This document shows, piece by piece, positions 21,173 to 31,500 of a stretch of DNA of 64,000 bases. The stretch comes from Adineta ricciae (taxonomy: Eukaryota > Rotifera > Eurotatoria > Adinetida > Adinetidae), in contig CAJNOJ010000152.1 of assembly GCA_905250025.1 (NCBI GenBank), positions 124,001-188,000 on the forward strand, given 5' to 3'. The translations under genes were made by a program, and so were the position numbers. The notes below the pieces were generated by a model. The model did not search any database. It was not told the origin of the DNA and saw nothing but the letters and a program-made list of their open reading frames with translations. Positions within the stretch are counted from its first letter, which is position 1. Every line of letters starts with the position of its first letter.

Positions 21173-24161
21173 AATCTTCTTTCCGAATGAGAAGAAACAA
21201 TACACACTTGATACCAGCAACTTTACTAATGCCGAAAAATTGATATTGAACGACTTGTTCAAAGAATGGTCGGATACACCTACACTCGACCAACTCCTGG
21301 ACAGGTGGACCATACACAAAGAAAGAAACATCGCCGCAATGACAATCAAGCAAAACCTGTCTGTTCTTCTACTGAACATTGCAAGCTTGAACCGTTATCT
21401 AGCTGATGTATACAATCTAATCGATTCGATCACAACATCCATCATCATTATAAACGGTACACACCATGACGAAAGAACCATCAAACGGTTCTCTTCTCAC
21501 TTCTTCAACTATAATGTCTACTCAATGAAAGGATCAAACGATTTTGGTGGTGTTCTTATCGCTATCCACAAATCAATCAACGCACAACGAGTAAAATCTT
21601 TTGACGATATCGAAAATTTAATTGTTCTAGAGATAGGCGAGGGCTCAAGTCGGTTTCAACTGGTCACTTGTTACTCGCCGCCACTCGAAGAAATACCTTT
21701 CGATATTTTTGATCAAATCTTAGCAAGGAACAAACGCACCATTCTTACTGGTGATCTTAACGCAAAGCACCGCGCTTGGTCAAAGTCAGTTGAAAATCCA
21801 AAAGGTTTAAAATTGTTCAAGTGGTTAACACGTGACAAATCACATTGTGCACTGAACGTCATCAACAAATTTGTCCCCACGTCAACACGCTCGATCGCCA
21901 CAATCGATCTTGTAATAGCACCCACATTTCTCGCCAACAACACTTTCTCAGTTCTTCCATCGATTGGTAGTGATCACCATCCGGTCATCTGGCACTCATC
22001 CATCGAAGCAAGCACCAAACACATCTTACACCCCATCAAGCGCACCCGATGGAAACTTCTCGAAATCTTCCTCACCTTTACGGGATCATTTTGGCAATCT
22101 CTTGCTTCGACAATGTCTCACTCAGCGGATTATTTCACTCTTTATGAGCGTTTCCTATCATTAGCTGCCAGTCGGGTCACTTTCGTCTCGCATCAACAAG
22201 CATTTAAACCGTCGTTACCACCTGAATTAGTGAAAGCTATCGAACACAAACGATCAATACTCAAACTTTACCGTCGAACGGGGCATCCGTTCTTCGTAAA
22301 TGCACTCCGGAGTATGACCAAGATCGTCCAGAAACAACTGTTCGAACATAAGAGAAACAGCTGGATGGAGTACTGCAACTCCTTCAATGAAGGCAATGTC
22401 AAATCTTTCTGGAAAAAGACCAAACACCATTTCAAGAACAAAAGTGAATCAATCGAAGGTTTTATCAACAGCAACAACAGCACCATAACTACCTTACCAG
22501 CGGATATGTGCAAAATCGCAAAGGATTTCTACAGCGAACAATTCACCAACCACACAAGTTCGCACACAAACATTGAAGTTCAAGCGGAAAAGGTGGAAAA
22601 GGAAATCGAAGAAGCGCTCCGCAACTCGCCACCAGCACATATCGAAATCGCTTTCGATCAGCTTCGGCATGCCATTAAAACATTAAAGAACAAGAGTTCC
22701 TGTGGTCTAGACGGAGTCTCAAACAAGATACTCAAACTTTTACCACCAAACCATCTGACAACAGTCCACTCGTGCATGAACAATTTCGCACGTACACTGA
22801 AAACACCTGATAATTGGCACATTGCTCGAATGATCTTGCTGTCGAAAGCCAAATCAAAAACTATCAAAATCGATGAAACTCGGCCCATCTCATTACTGTC
22901 GTGCTTTTCAAAGATCTTCGAAAAATGTTTTATGATCCAATTTAGACAATGGATACACGATCAAGGTATTCTACCTGCAGAACAAAGCGGTTTTCGTCCC
23001 GGCCATAATATGGCAGTTCGCCTAGTTTCTATTGTAGATCAGATAGGCCAATGCCTTTCTAAGAACACGGCAGCAGCTGCACTCTTCGTCGACTTCCGTT
23101 CAGCTTTCAACCAAACCTGGTTTGGTGGACTTTGGCTAAAGCTGAACAACTTGCATTGTCCACTGCACTTCATCGCCTGGTTACGGCACTACATGAAAGA
23201 CAGAAAGGCTTATATCGACATTAAAAATTCGACATCCGACCTATTCATACTCGAAAAAGGCGTCCCTCAAGGCAGTTGCATCGGGCCGCTGTTGTTCATT
23301 GTGTACCATTTCGACATTCTCGAATCATTAAAAACCATCCATTACAAACATCTTTTCGCCGACGATTTAGCTATTGTAATCGCACCATCACCCTATTTGG
23401 CGTCAGCAAGCATGATTCTAGACCTTACGGAGCAAATCAAACAAGTTCTTAAACATCTAATCGATTATGCTAACAAATGGAAACAACCGATCAATTTTAG
23501 CAAAACATTTTGGACATTATTCCACCGTCAAGTTGCTCCGAAAACACCTAGCATCGAATTCGAAGGTCAAACAATCCATCACACCAAAAATTTTAAATAT
23601 CTTGGAACGATCCTAGACGCAAAACTATCTTTTTCAGAGCATATTGATTACATCAAGGCAAAGCTACAGTCGAACCTGAACATCTTCAAAAAACTAGCTT
23701 ACAGTCGTATGCTTAACGAAAAATCGAAATCTCGGCTATTCAACGCTTTCATCAGACCTCACTTTCAATCACTGCTCAACGTCTATCCAATTCTCTCACC
23801 GTCTAAACAAAAGTCGCTAGAAGGTTTTAATCGTAAAATCTACAGAACAATGCATCTTTGGTTTGACGCTAGAAATATTGAAATTGAACATCTTCCGACG
23901 TATCAATCAATATCGAATTTGGTAAATAAACATTGGGACAAACTATCGGCAACGATTTTGCGCACCAACCCAGATATTATCGAAGATTTTCTACAACACA
24001 AGCTCTCAATATTATATATGAGAGAATACTTAACAAACCCGACATTATCTGACAAACGGAAAAAGATCTTTAGAAAAGGAAGAATCGGTAAAAACATCCG
24101 TAAATTAATTACCGAGAACAAGCTCTCTCTGTTCGATCACGTTCTCTGCTACAAGTCGTGA
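21156..24161 (+). CDS. Retrotransposon ORF2: AP-type endonuclease and reverse transcriptase
   Basis: 1001 aa, overlapping ORF1 by 17 nt in a +1 frame, so translation probably relies on reinitiation or frameshifting. The N-terminal endonuclease (about residues 68-285) shows LLLNIASLN, TGDLNAKH (D200, N202), TIDLVIAP (D251) and SDHHPV (D273, H274). The usual catalytic Glu of the E-T-H/W motif appears replaced by Gly101 in NGTHH. The reverse transcriptase (about 520-800) has RPISLLSCFSKIFEK, EQSGFRPGH, the FVDFRSAFN catalytic Asp motif, GVPQGSCIGPLLF and FADD (734-737). No RNase H motif follows. The ORF has no stops or frameshifts. The endonuclease nicks the target and the reverse transcriptase copies the RNA from the nick. 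Confidence 0.94.
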   Translation: MNATAKIFFPNEKKQYTLDTSNFTNAEKLILNDLFKEWSDTPTLDQLLDRWTIHKERNIAAMTIKQNLSVLLLNIASLNRYLADVYNLIDSITTSIIIINGTHHDERTIKRFSSHFFNYNVYSMKGSNDFGGVLIAIHKSINAQRVKSFDDIENLIVLEIGEGSSRFQLVTCYSPPLEEIPFDIFDQILARNKRTILTGDLNAKHRAWSKSVENPKGLKLFKWLTRDKSHCALNVINKFVPTSTRSIATIDLVIAPTFLANNTFSVLPSIGSDHHPVIWHSSIEASTKHILHPIKRTRWKLLEIFLTFTGSFWQSLASTMSHSADYFTLYERFLSLAASRVTFVSHQQAFKPSLPPELVKAIEHKRSILKLYRRTGHPFFVNALRSMTKIVQKQLFEHKRNSWMEYCNSFNEGNVKSFWKKTKHHFKNKSESIEGFINSNNSTITTLPADMCKIAKDFYSEQFTNHTSSHTNIEVQAEKVEKEIEEALRNSPPAHIEIAFDQLRHAIKTLKNKSSCGLDGVSNKILKLLPPNHLTTVHSCMNNFARTLKTPDNWHIARMILLSKAKSKTIKIDETRPISLLSCFSKIFEKCFMIQFRQWIHDQGILPAEQSGFRPGHNMAVRLVSIVDQIGQCLSKNTAAAALFVDFRSAFNQTWFGGLWLKLNNLHCPLHFIAWLRHYMKDRKAYIDIKNSTSDLFILEKGVPQGSCIGPLLFIVYHFDILESLKTIHYKHLFADDLAIVIAPSPYLASASMILDLTEQIKQVLKHLIDYANKWKQPINFSKTFWTLFHRQVAPKTPSIEFEGQTIHHTKNFKYLGTILDAKLSFSEHIDYIKAKLQSNLNIFKKLAYSRMLNEKSKSRLFNAFIRPHFQSLLNVYPILSPSKQKSLEGFNRKIYRTMHLWFDARNIEIEHLPTYQSISNLVNKHWDKLSATILRTNPDIIEDFLQHKLSILYMREYLTNPTLSDKRKKIFRKGRIGKNIRKLITENKLSLFDHVLCYKS

Positions 24162-24344
24162 AACTACAACAAATCGGCAACTGGTCAAGCTATTTCGTGT
24201 CTCTGTGTATTGTGGACTATTGATCCCTATATACACGTATCTTTTTTCTGACTCTCTCCTTTTCCCTCAGCTAGCATTGTCTCCGCTTTTTTTCTACGTA
24301 GATTAGCATCACCTTTTCTTGTATCAACAAGGTTTTTTTTTTTA

Positions 24345-24373
24345 GGCTACAGGAGCGATGTTCGCTTATAGCC
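24345..24373 (+). other. 3' UTR stem-loop of the retrotransposon
   Basis: GGCTA (24345-24349) pairs with TAGCC (24369-24373). AGCGA (24354-24358) pairs with TCGCT (24362-24366) around a TGT loop, with a small internal loop between the stems. It sits about 55 nt before the end of the element. Several LINE reverse transcriptases recognise such 3' hairpins. That role here is inference. Confidence 0.55.
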
Positions 24374-24402
24374 ATAAGTGACGATACTGTTATATCGACA
24401 CT

Positions 24403-24430
24403 TAAAATAAAAGCTATATATATATATATA
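24403..24430 (+). repeat. (TA)n tail of the retrotransposon
   Basis: AAATAAAAGC is followed by about eight TA units ending at the target-site duplication. Simple-repeat tails replace poly(A) in some LINE groups. Confidence 0.8.
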
Positions 24431-24445
24431 AGAGCACGCTGTTTC
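24430..24445. repeat. Target-site duplication, right copy
   Basis: This is an exact second copy of 19503-19518, directly after the (TA)n tail of the element. It marks the 3' junction of a target-primed reverse-transcription insertion. Confidence 0.93.
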
Positions 24446-25888
24446 GAGTAGCATATGGTTATCATGAGAGCAATTGAAACACTGGTTGCCCATGCACGAG
24501 TAACCAGCGCGACTGTGATACTACCTGAAAATTGAAGGTATATAAGTATGGAAACAACTTTGAAGAAGATCATTTCACTCACCTAATTCAACAATAGTTG
24601 CCGCAGTAGTTGATATGGGCGTCGGTACACATTGAATAGCTATTGTCCACATCGCATGAATCATTTGAAGACCAACGAAAATGAATGTATATTTATGTAC
24701 AAACGATATTTTTAATAAACGACGTCGCAAACCGAATCCAATCAAAACAATAATTGTACAAAGTAACGATAAAACACTCAGATCATATGCAGTTTTAACT
24801 AGACTGGAGTCATACGATTGAGCTTTAATAACATCCAATGCCTTTAGATTAATCATCTTAGCTGACACTAACATAATCGGTCCTGCGAGTAACGTTGACA
24901 CAACTAAACCTGTAGAAGCAATTGCTTGTAAAGCTGCATAGGATTCCGGTACATAAAATATCACAGACGGAGCTGTTGGTGCTGTTCCATATAGAAATCC
25001 GAAATTCGAATAATCGATTGTACTATTCAAACTTCCATTGACGGGTTTCAGAAGAAAGAAAATAGCTTGACGTAATACTAGTGGAAAGACAATCAGTTTA
25101 ATCATACTCAAAATAAACACGGTTATAACTAGATGTGCATGAAGACGACTTAATTTTCCAACCATTGTTAAACCTAGATAGAACAATGCAGTCGAACTAA
25201 ACGATTGCGCTACTGGTGTTAATATATGATCAATAAGATCAGGTAAATGTTCGTTAAATATTCGATTAAATATCACACCTAGTACGGTACATATGACAAT
25301 CGGATTTCGACTAATATTTTTTAGAATGATTTTCAATAGCTGAAAGCGTTCGCGCGCATGAATATGTCGATGTTGATTTTCTTGATTGAAACGCTTTTGA
25401 ATTTCGATTAGAAGGATACCAATCGGGTTGAGTATGACCAAAGATATCGGTGCAATCAGATAGATGTATCGTTCATAATCTGGATGGGATTGTTTATAAA
25501 CCGCATTGATTATCGGAAGAATCAATGCAAAATCATTGCTTTGAGATGTCATTATTGCGTATAAGCCCATGCTAGCGAAATTCCTTGGACGTTCACCGAA
25601 ACAAGTAACAATGATTGTGATTAGAAAAACACTTGCTTTAGCAATAAATACCGAGCCAAGAAAGGCCCATGATACACTTTGGAAATGTACGTTAACAAGA
25701 TTTTTAAATATCACAGCGGGTAAAGCGAAGTTACTAATATAACGTGAAAGACCTATCGATTGAGTATTCGTCAGCAAATTCAATTGTCCGGCTACGTAAC
25801 CGACGCCAATGATAAAGAAACACTGTATCAAGGCTGGATAAAGTTCTTGATCAATGGCCATAGTCGGGTTGTTCGTATCGTTCATCAT
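24430..25888 (-). pseudogene. GPR155: GPR155/LYCHOS homolog, 5' half (PIN-like transporter domain)
   Basis: Exon 25888..24583 encodes a 435-residue multi-helix domain of the auxin-efflux-carrier (PIN-like) type, including NFALPAVIFKNLV, LNPIGILLIEIQ and a two-part bundle of about ten helices. Exon 24524..24430 continues with ITVALVTRAWATSVSIALMI and then runs into the retrotransposon at the target site (KQRAL is encoded in both duplication copies). Reading on, the frame enters element sequence and stops after about 50 foreign residues. If expressed, the product would keep the transporter-like domain and lose the rest of the GPCR-like part and the DEP domain. TTTCTTTGTAG lies 3 nt before the ATG and only about 185 bp after the Wntless stop, so the two genes may be co-transcribed and trans-spliced. 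Confidence 0.9.
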
Positions 25889-26072
25889 CTTCTACAAAGA
25901 AATAAACAGAGATTGAGAACAAATATGGATGTCATCGAATAACAAAATGTCAATGAAGATTCTTTTTAACAAACAAAAAAAAATTTCGTGGAATAACAAA
26001 GAAGATTGCGAGAGAGAAGAAAAAACATTCGTATTGAATTGTAATTATCTGACATTATTATAACAATGAATT

Positions 26073-28335
26073 TTAACTAATCGCTGCTTTTGTAATCATT
26101 TGATATGCTGATGTTTGATTGTTTGTTAAATGAATTGTATTACCATCATCGTCGGTCAATGCTAATCGAAATTGAATTCATTCTCATCTTTTGCCAATCA
26201 CAATCGTTTTCTACTTACTTAATTCATCCATATCGTCAACGTTAGTTATGACCGGTGAAAATAAGATCAAAACAGCAAATACATAGAGATTCAACATTCC
26301 ATAAATGCCTGGCAAAGAAAATTGAATATGTGCATAAATTTACTCAATGTTTTTTTTTCTTACCAGTGATAAATGCACCTGTGTAGTGAATCTTTGGCCG
26401 TTGATCTGCATCCCAAACCCATTCAGTTTCATATATCTGACTCAAACAGTACCAAACAATGGTTAATACAGCACATAGAATGGTGGATAATAACAAAAAT
26501 TGAAATCGATAGAACGCACCCTACAGTAACAAGTTCAAAATTTAGAACATATATTATCCTGATCAAACCTGATACATTAAACGTCGAATACGACGCATTG
26601 CTGCTAATTCACCTTGTTTACTGCGAATATTCCAAAAGACATGTGCAACAAGAACAATTAAACATATCATGTAAATGAAACCCGATAGACCCGCAAGTAT
26701 TAGAAATGTGAAACTTGCATTTCGACCAGCTGATGTCGACCAAATCGAATGAAATGGATTCCAAAGTTGAAATCCTCTACAGAAAAACAAGATCATACTA
26801 TCGAATCGATGTTAAATTATCATGTTTTACCTTTGACATAGAGCGAATATGAGTAGAACACTTGAAGCGAACCAAAGTAAGCCAATATACTTTCCATACG
26901 ACCAAAAAGTTCCATCTTTGCTCTTGTCCTACGAAATGAAAATATCTCTTGTATCAGTTATGAACTTCTGTACGAACTTACAACAACGTGTTCAGCAGCA
27001 AAAAACAACCAAAACGTCAAAAGAACGGTCAGAAAGAACCCTTGTCGAATTTCACTATAAATTTGAAAACCATCGAAAGGTACTATCAGTGTGAACCATT
27101 CCACGGGAGCTAAAGTCAATAGTTTCTTTCAGTTGAAAGGTAATATTATTATTAAACAACATATACCATTGAGTATACAGGTTGCTAAACCGAGTAAGAA
27201 CAACAATCTACACAAAGCATAACGAAAAGTATTTCTTTCAAAAGAAAAGTTCCATTCCTTACTTATCCAGATTAGAGTATGGTTTCTCTGCCCGTTTCAT
27301 TTGTCGATAAAACCAAAGTAGAGCGACAAGAACAATGGGAAAGGTGATACTTTTCAATATGTACCACATCTTTGTAAAAGTTTCTGTTTGATAGATGCCC
27401 TACAAGTTCAAAGATGATTCGAAGAAACTATCGAACCAAATCGAATACGAACGACAAATTCGAATGTTTTTAATTTGCCGATATTTTGCGAGAGACCATT
27501 CTTATCAACAATTTGTAAATTGATCAAATAGTACGGATATTTCAACGTTGATAGTTCGAGAAAAGCAAATGATTCGCAAGAATACGCATCAGGAACATTC
27601 TTTATACACAAAGGAAATCATCTTATTTGATTTGAATTGAATGGAGCTGCCTTACTTTATTTCCAATTTTATGATAATATACCGGTTCACACTGAATTCG
27701 ACGAGATTCTCTTGATTCTACTAATAGCTGCCATTCCGAATTTGGATCGTCATACATTTCGTCGGTTTTATAAGCAAGACGAACATGATAGGTCAAGATT
27801 GCATTTGAACCTGCCGGAAAGAGAGAAGTTATTTGTCAATAAAAAGAAACACCATGAAACTTACTCAGATTAATTCGTGAGTCATAGTCAACTTTTGGTA
27901 TCACGATTGATGTTAAAGTTTGAAACCAACGTGTTATGCGTGGTAATTGCATAACATATACAAAATCTTTCCAAGACTTGCCCTAGAACAATAGGTTAAA
28001 GTTCAAATGCTGTCTTTTCCTGATGCATTCATCACCATACCGTTCCAAATTCCAGATGATCTTGAATACAGTTACCCTCCGGTTGATGGTAGATCCACGG
28101 CCTATTGAGTCTTGCTTGACATAAGCTAAATTCATGATTAGTGGCGTAGGTCGGCTTCGTTGCTAAATATAGCCAAAGGAAAACTTTGGCGTATACAAAT
28201 ATATCAATTAACCTTTCCACTCTTACCGATAAGGCCGCCAACGAGAAAATAGATTATTTGAAAAAATATCAAACAAATAAGAAAACTTAGGAGTTTTCGT
28301 CGTGTTAATTGTTCTAAGAGAACAAGATAAACCAT
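26073..28335 (-). CDS. WLS: Wntless (WLS/Evi), Wnt cargo receptor
   Basis: Multi-exon minus-strand gene starting at 28335 and ending with TAA at 26073-26075. WLS carries lipidated Wnt from the Golgi to the cell surface. The N-terminus FFQIIYFLVGGLI matches the first transmembrane helix of animal WLS. The luminal beta domain follows (ATKPTYATNHEF, LPRITRWFQTL, LAYKTDEMYDD, FVVRIRF), then helices beginning MWYILKSITFPIVLVAL. The segment GFQLWNPFHSIWSTS...NIRSKQGELAAMRRIRRL (26563-26780) aligns closely with the human region GVQLTNPFYSIWTT. The end GIYGMLNLYVFAVLILFSP is the last helix. Introns are short (about 45-60 nt). It is head-to-head with the kinase gene at 28575 and about 185 bp upstream of GPR155. 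I found no break in the exons followed. Confidence 0.93.
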
Positions 28336-28574
28336 CTCGTTGATATTTTGAAATAAAGATAAAAGCGTTAACACAAAGAATTTATCTATCTATCAAAGTT
28401 GAATTCTTTCTCCTTAGACAATACCTAAGCGAATAATGTAACAGGTCACCAGATGTCAGGTATGATGTATCTATCATCTGATTTGTAAAATGTAACCTAT
28501 GATTCATACCTTTCAATGTGCTCATTCACCACCGTGGTTTCTTTTTCTTACATTCCGTAGGCTTCATTGAAATC
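28336..28574. promoter_or_regulatory. Short bidirectional promoter region, WLS / receptor kinase
   Basis: Only about 239 bp separate the divergent start codons of WLS (-) and the receptor tyrosine kinase (+), so both promoters and 5' leaders must lie here or overlap the genes. TTTCTTTTTCTTACATTCCGTAG ends 14 nt before the kinase ATG and looks like an acceptor. No TATA-type element is convincing. Confidence 0.5.
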
Positions 28575-31500
28575 ATGTTACGAGTACTACTATTCACGAT
28601 TCTATTTGGTTATTTCAAAATTGAAGGTAAGCTATTTCTCGCTGAAATTTTGTATTAGACTAGTGTCGTGAAGGTGTAACTATTGAATATCCAACAAGTG
28701 TACATATTGTTGAACGAATACGTACAGATATTGCCACAATTGATCCGATATTCCGTTATTATATTGTACCACGGGAGATCCAATACCATGCTGATGCATT
28801 GAAAGGTCGATTGGAGTATTTTCTTCAGTGTAAAGGAAGTCGAAATTCGATCACATTAACTGTACCATCAACTGCAACTAATGTATGAAACACCCACCTG
28901 AGAACCTAATAGAAACTGTCTTTTTATCTTTCATTAGCATTTATCATTGAATACAGATTATCAAACAAATACAGTTACAGCGAAATTGAGAAGAAGTCAA
29001 CTAACGTCAGATCTCGTCGGACGTTATACATGCTCCGAAATAATCGACGATAAGAAACAAGAAACGAACGTTCATGTATTTATACAAGGTGAGTGTTTTT
29101 TTTTCTTGAAGAAAAACCATTGAATAAGTCATCTTCATAGATGGAGTGTCTGTATTTACGAAAAGACTTTATCCGAATGTTTTACAGCAGACAGGTATTC
29201 ATTTTTTCAATTTACCATGTCAGACAACAAGCTGGTATGCTCGAATGTCGTGTCCGATGCCAATTAATCCAAATCAATGTGAAACGCGTCAATGCACTGA
29301 TCGAGAGCGGCTAGTGAATGAGTTGAAATGCAATATTCCAATATGCAATGGTCAAGATTTATGTATTCCAGTATATTATACACCATCAAATTTGCAGGCT
29401 TCTGTTCGTACTAATAGAATTCAAGGGAGATATTTTATTTTTCTGTTCTTTAGAAAGTTTTCTTTGATCCGCAAATAGGTTTTGCGTTAGAAAATCCAAC
29501 AATCCCGATTTCATTGAATGAATTCACCTGCAAGAGTAATTATACACCAAGTCAGAAATCTCGAATTCCATTTGATTCATATGATCGTATGATTCGTTTT
29601 CTTTCACATAATCGAAGCATAAATATTTATCTTTAGCTGATCATATCGAAATGCATCAACCGAGTCTGACTGTTATGCCGGATGAAACAGTCAAATTGAG
29701 CTGTGAAATACAATATGGAATCAAACTTGCTCAAAAAGTACCAAGTATCTTTTGGTTCGACGATATCTACGATGTAAACTATTTCTTTCGTCTGAATTTT
29801 TACCGTATGAGCCGTCGAATATTTCTAGCTTAAGCTCATTGCAAATGAAACTGAAAAAGCTGTATTCAATTCTGCAACTCAGGTTTATAGTCGAAATAGT
29901 TCGATTACTCTACGTGGTTTCAAACCCAATAATGTCTATCGATTCTATTGTGTACGCGTCTCCGAGCAAGGAATCTATTCACGTCCTGTTGATATCAAAT
30001 GTGTTAATAGTATGTAGTTGTTGTCGCTCTACGAGCATATGGTAGAAAGGTGTTTCGTCTATTTAGAACCATTACTCGATCTTGAAGTGGCTTCGACCGG
30101 TTCCGAGACAATTATTCCTGCATCTTATGGCTCAGATAGTAGTTATGATATATCTATATTCACGATTCCACGTTCGAAAATTCGTTTGGAACTCACACGT
30201 GACGGAGTATCGTTAGCAAATGATAAACGCTTTGAGATCGTCACGACGTAAGTAGTCATTATTGGATTTTTTTTTAAAAACATTGACAAACAGCTAATAC
30301 TCGTGCTTCTTCTTCTTCTTACACGCATCTATTCACAAACAGATCAAAGGTATTTGCATGTGTATGTTTTGCATGAATATAGTCGTGAACGAAAAAAGCC
30401 AAGCTAGATATTTCTCTCTTTTATTCATGGAATTTATTATTCGTGTATTTAGAACTGATCGTGAGAATCAATTTTACGAATTTACGTTAACAATTTATAA
30501 CATAACCTTCGAAGACGAACGGGATATAAAGATAAGTGCCAAGTCTTCTGTTGTAGAACAAATTAAATTGATTAAACCACAAGTGATTGGAAATCCTGTT
30601 GGACAGCTTGCGTTTGTACCGATCGAAATTCCACGATACGTTTCATGGCGAGATGAAAATTTCAAAGATAAATCGAATATTTATGCATATGGCATCTACG
30701 AGAATGAACCATACCGAGTCGTTTGTACGATTCGCCATCGGGCTGATATTGAACGATCATTGAATGTTTTTATACAACATACTGAATGCACAATGGAACA
30801 TTGCTTATCAGATATTATTGATAAAACTTGTCAATCGTCGTCCAATCAACGTTTACCGACGAGTAAAGCAACTCGTATTAATGATTTTCAAACACAATTT
30901 GTTAGTATTGAATCTCAAACCATTCACGACCCATTGATTGCTCATCAATACATTTGTTGCTATGAACAGAAGGGTTTAGTGCAACTTGCCAAAGCTTTGA
31001 CAGTCTTAGCACGTAAGTGACACGTGAGTCATTGTGAAAAAGTCGAATTCCATATTGATATTCAGATAATCGGAGTATGTTTGTGGTTAGCAAACCAGAG
31101 TTTGGTTTAGTTACCGGAGACGTTTTGACATATCGATGTACGGGACATGATTTAATCTATGACGATCTACGAATGATTTATAATGATGGGTCGACTACGT
31201 ATGAAAGAAACCGATTTGATTCGGAATGGCATTCAATAGAAACTAAACAGCCGAGACAAGTTGACGTCATCTGGGTAACACCAACCAGGTTTGATTGGCT
31301 TTTTTTTGGACAATTCCTTTTTTAACTCTTTGTGTTTGTTTGCTGCTCACTAGTGAATCTATTCGAGATACAACGATCGAAGTTAGAACACCACCGTTGA
31401 GAAGAATGGGAAAGAATGGTTATCTGCAGTGTATAGCTTTATCCAAACGAACTGATATTATTCCGAATATGAACGATACATACATCATTGACGTTGACGG

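Larger units (their letters stand above)
19519..24429 (+). mobile_element. Full-length non-LTR retrotransposon (LINE, Jockey/CR1/I-like)
   Basis: The element is about 4.9 kb and flanked by a perfect target-site duplication. Order: 5' UTR of about 112 bp, ORF1 (zinc-knuckle protein, 19631-21172), ORF2 (endonuclease plus reverse transcriptase, 21156-24161), a 3' UTR of about 250 bp with a T-run, a hairpin, and a (TA)n tail ending at 24429/24430. Both ORFs are open and the duplication is unmutated, so the insertion is young. It is inserted antisense into an exon of the GPR155 homolog. The ORF1 type and the lack of a visible RNase H domain suggest the Jockey/CR1/I group; a clade assignment would need a reverse-transcriptase phylogeny. 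Confidence 0.93.

Noticed and set aside
20402-21379. Several minus-strand ORFs over the LINE
   Set aside because: They are antisense shadows of ORF1/ORF2; their Cys content comes from the zinc-knuckle codons read backwards.
24271-24582. Minus-strand ORF of 103 codons spanning the LINE 3' junction
   Set aside because: It is the GPR155 exon reading into element sequence, not an independent gene.
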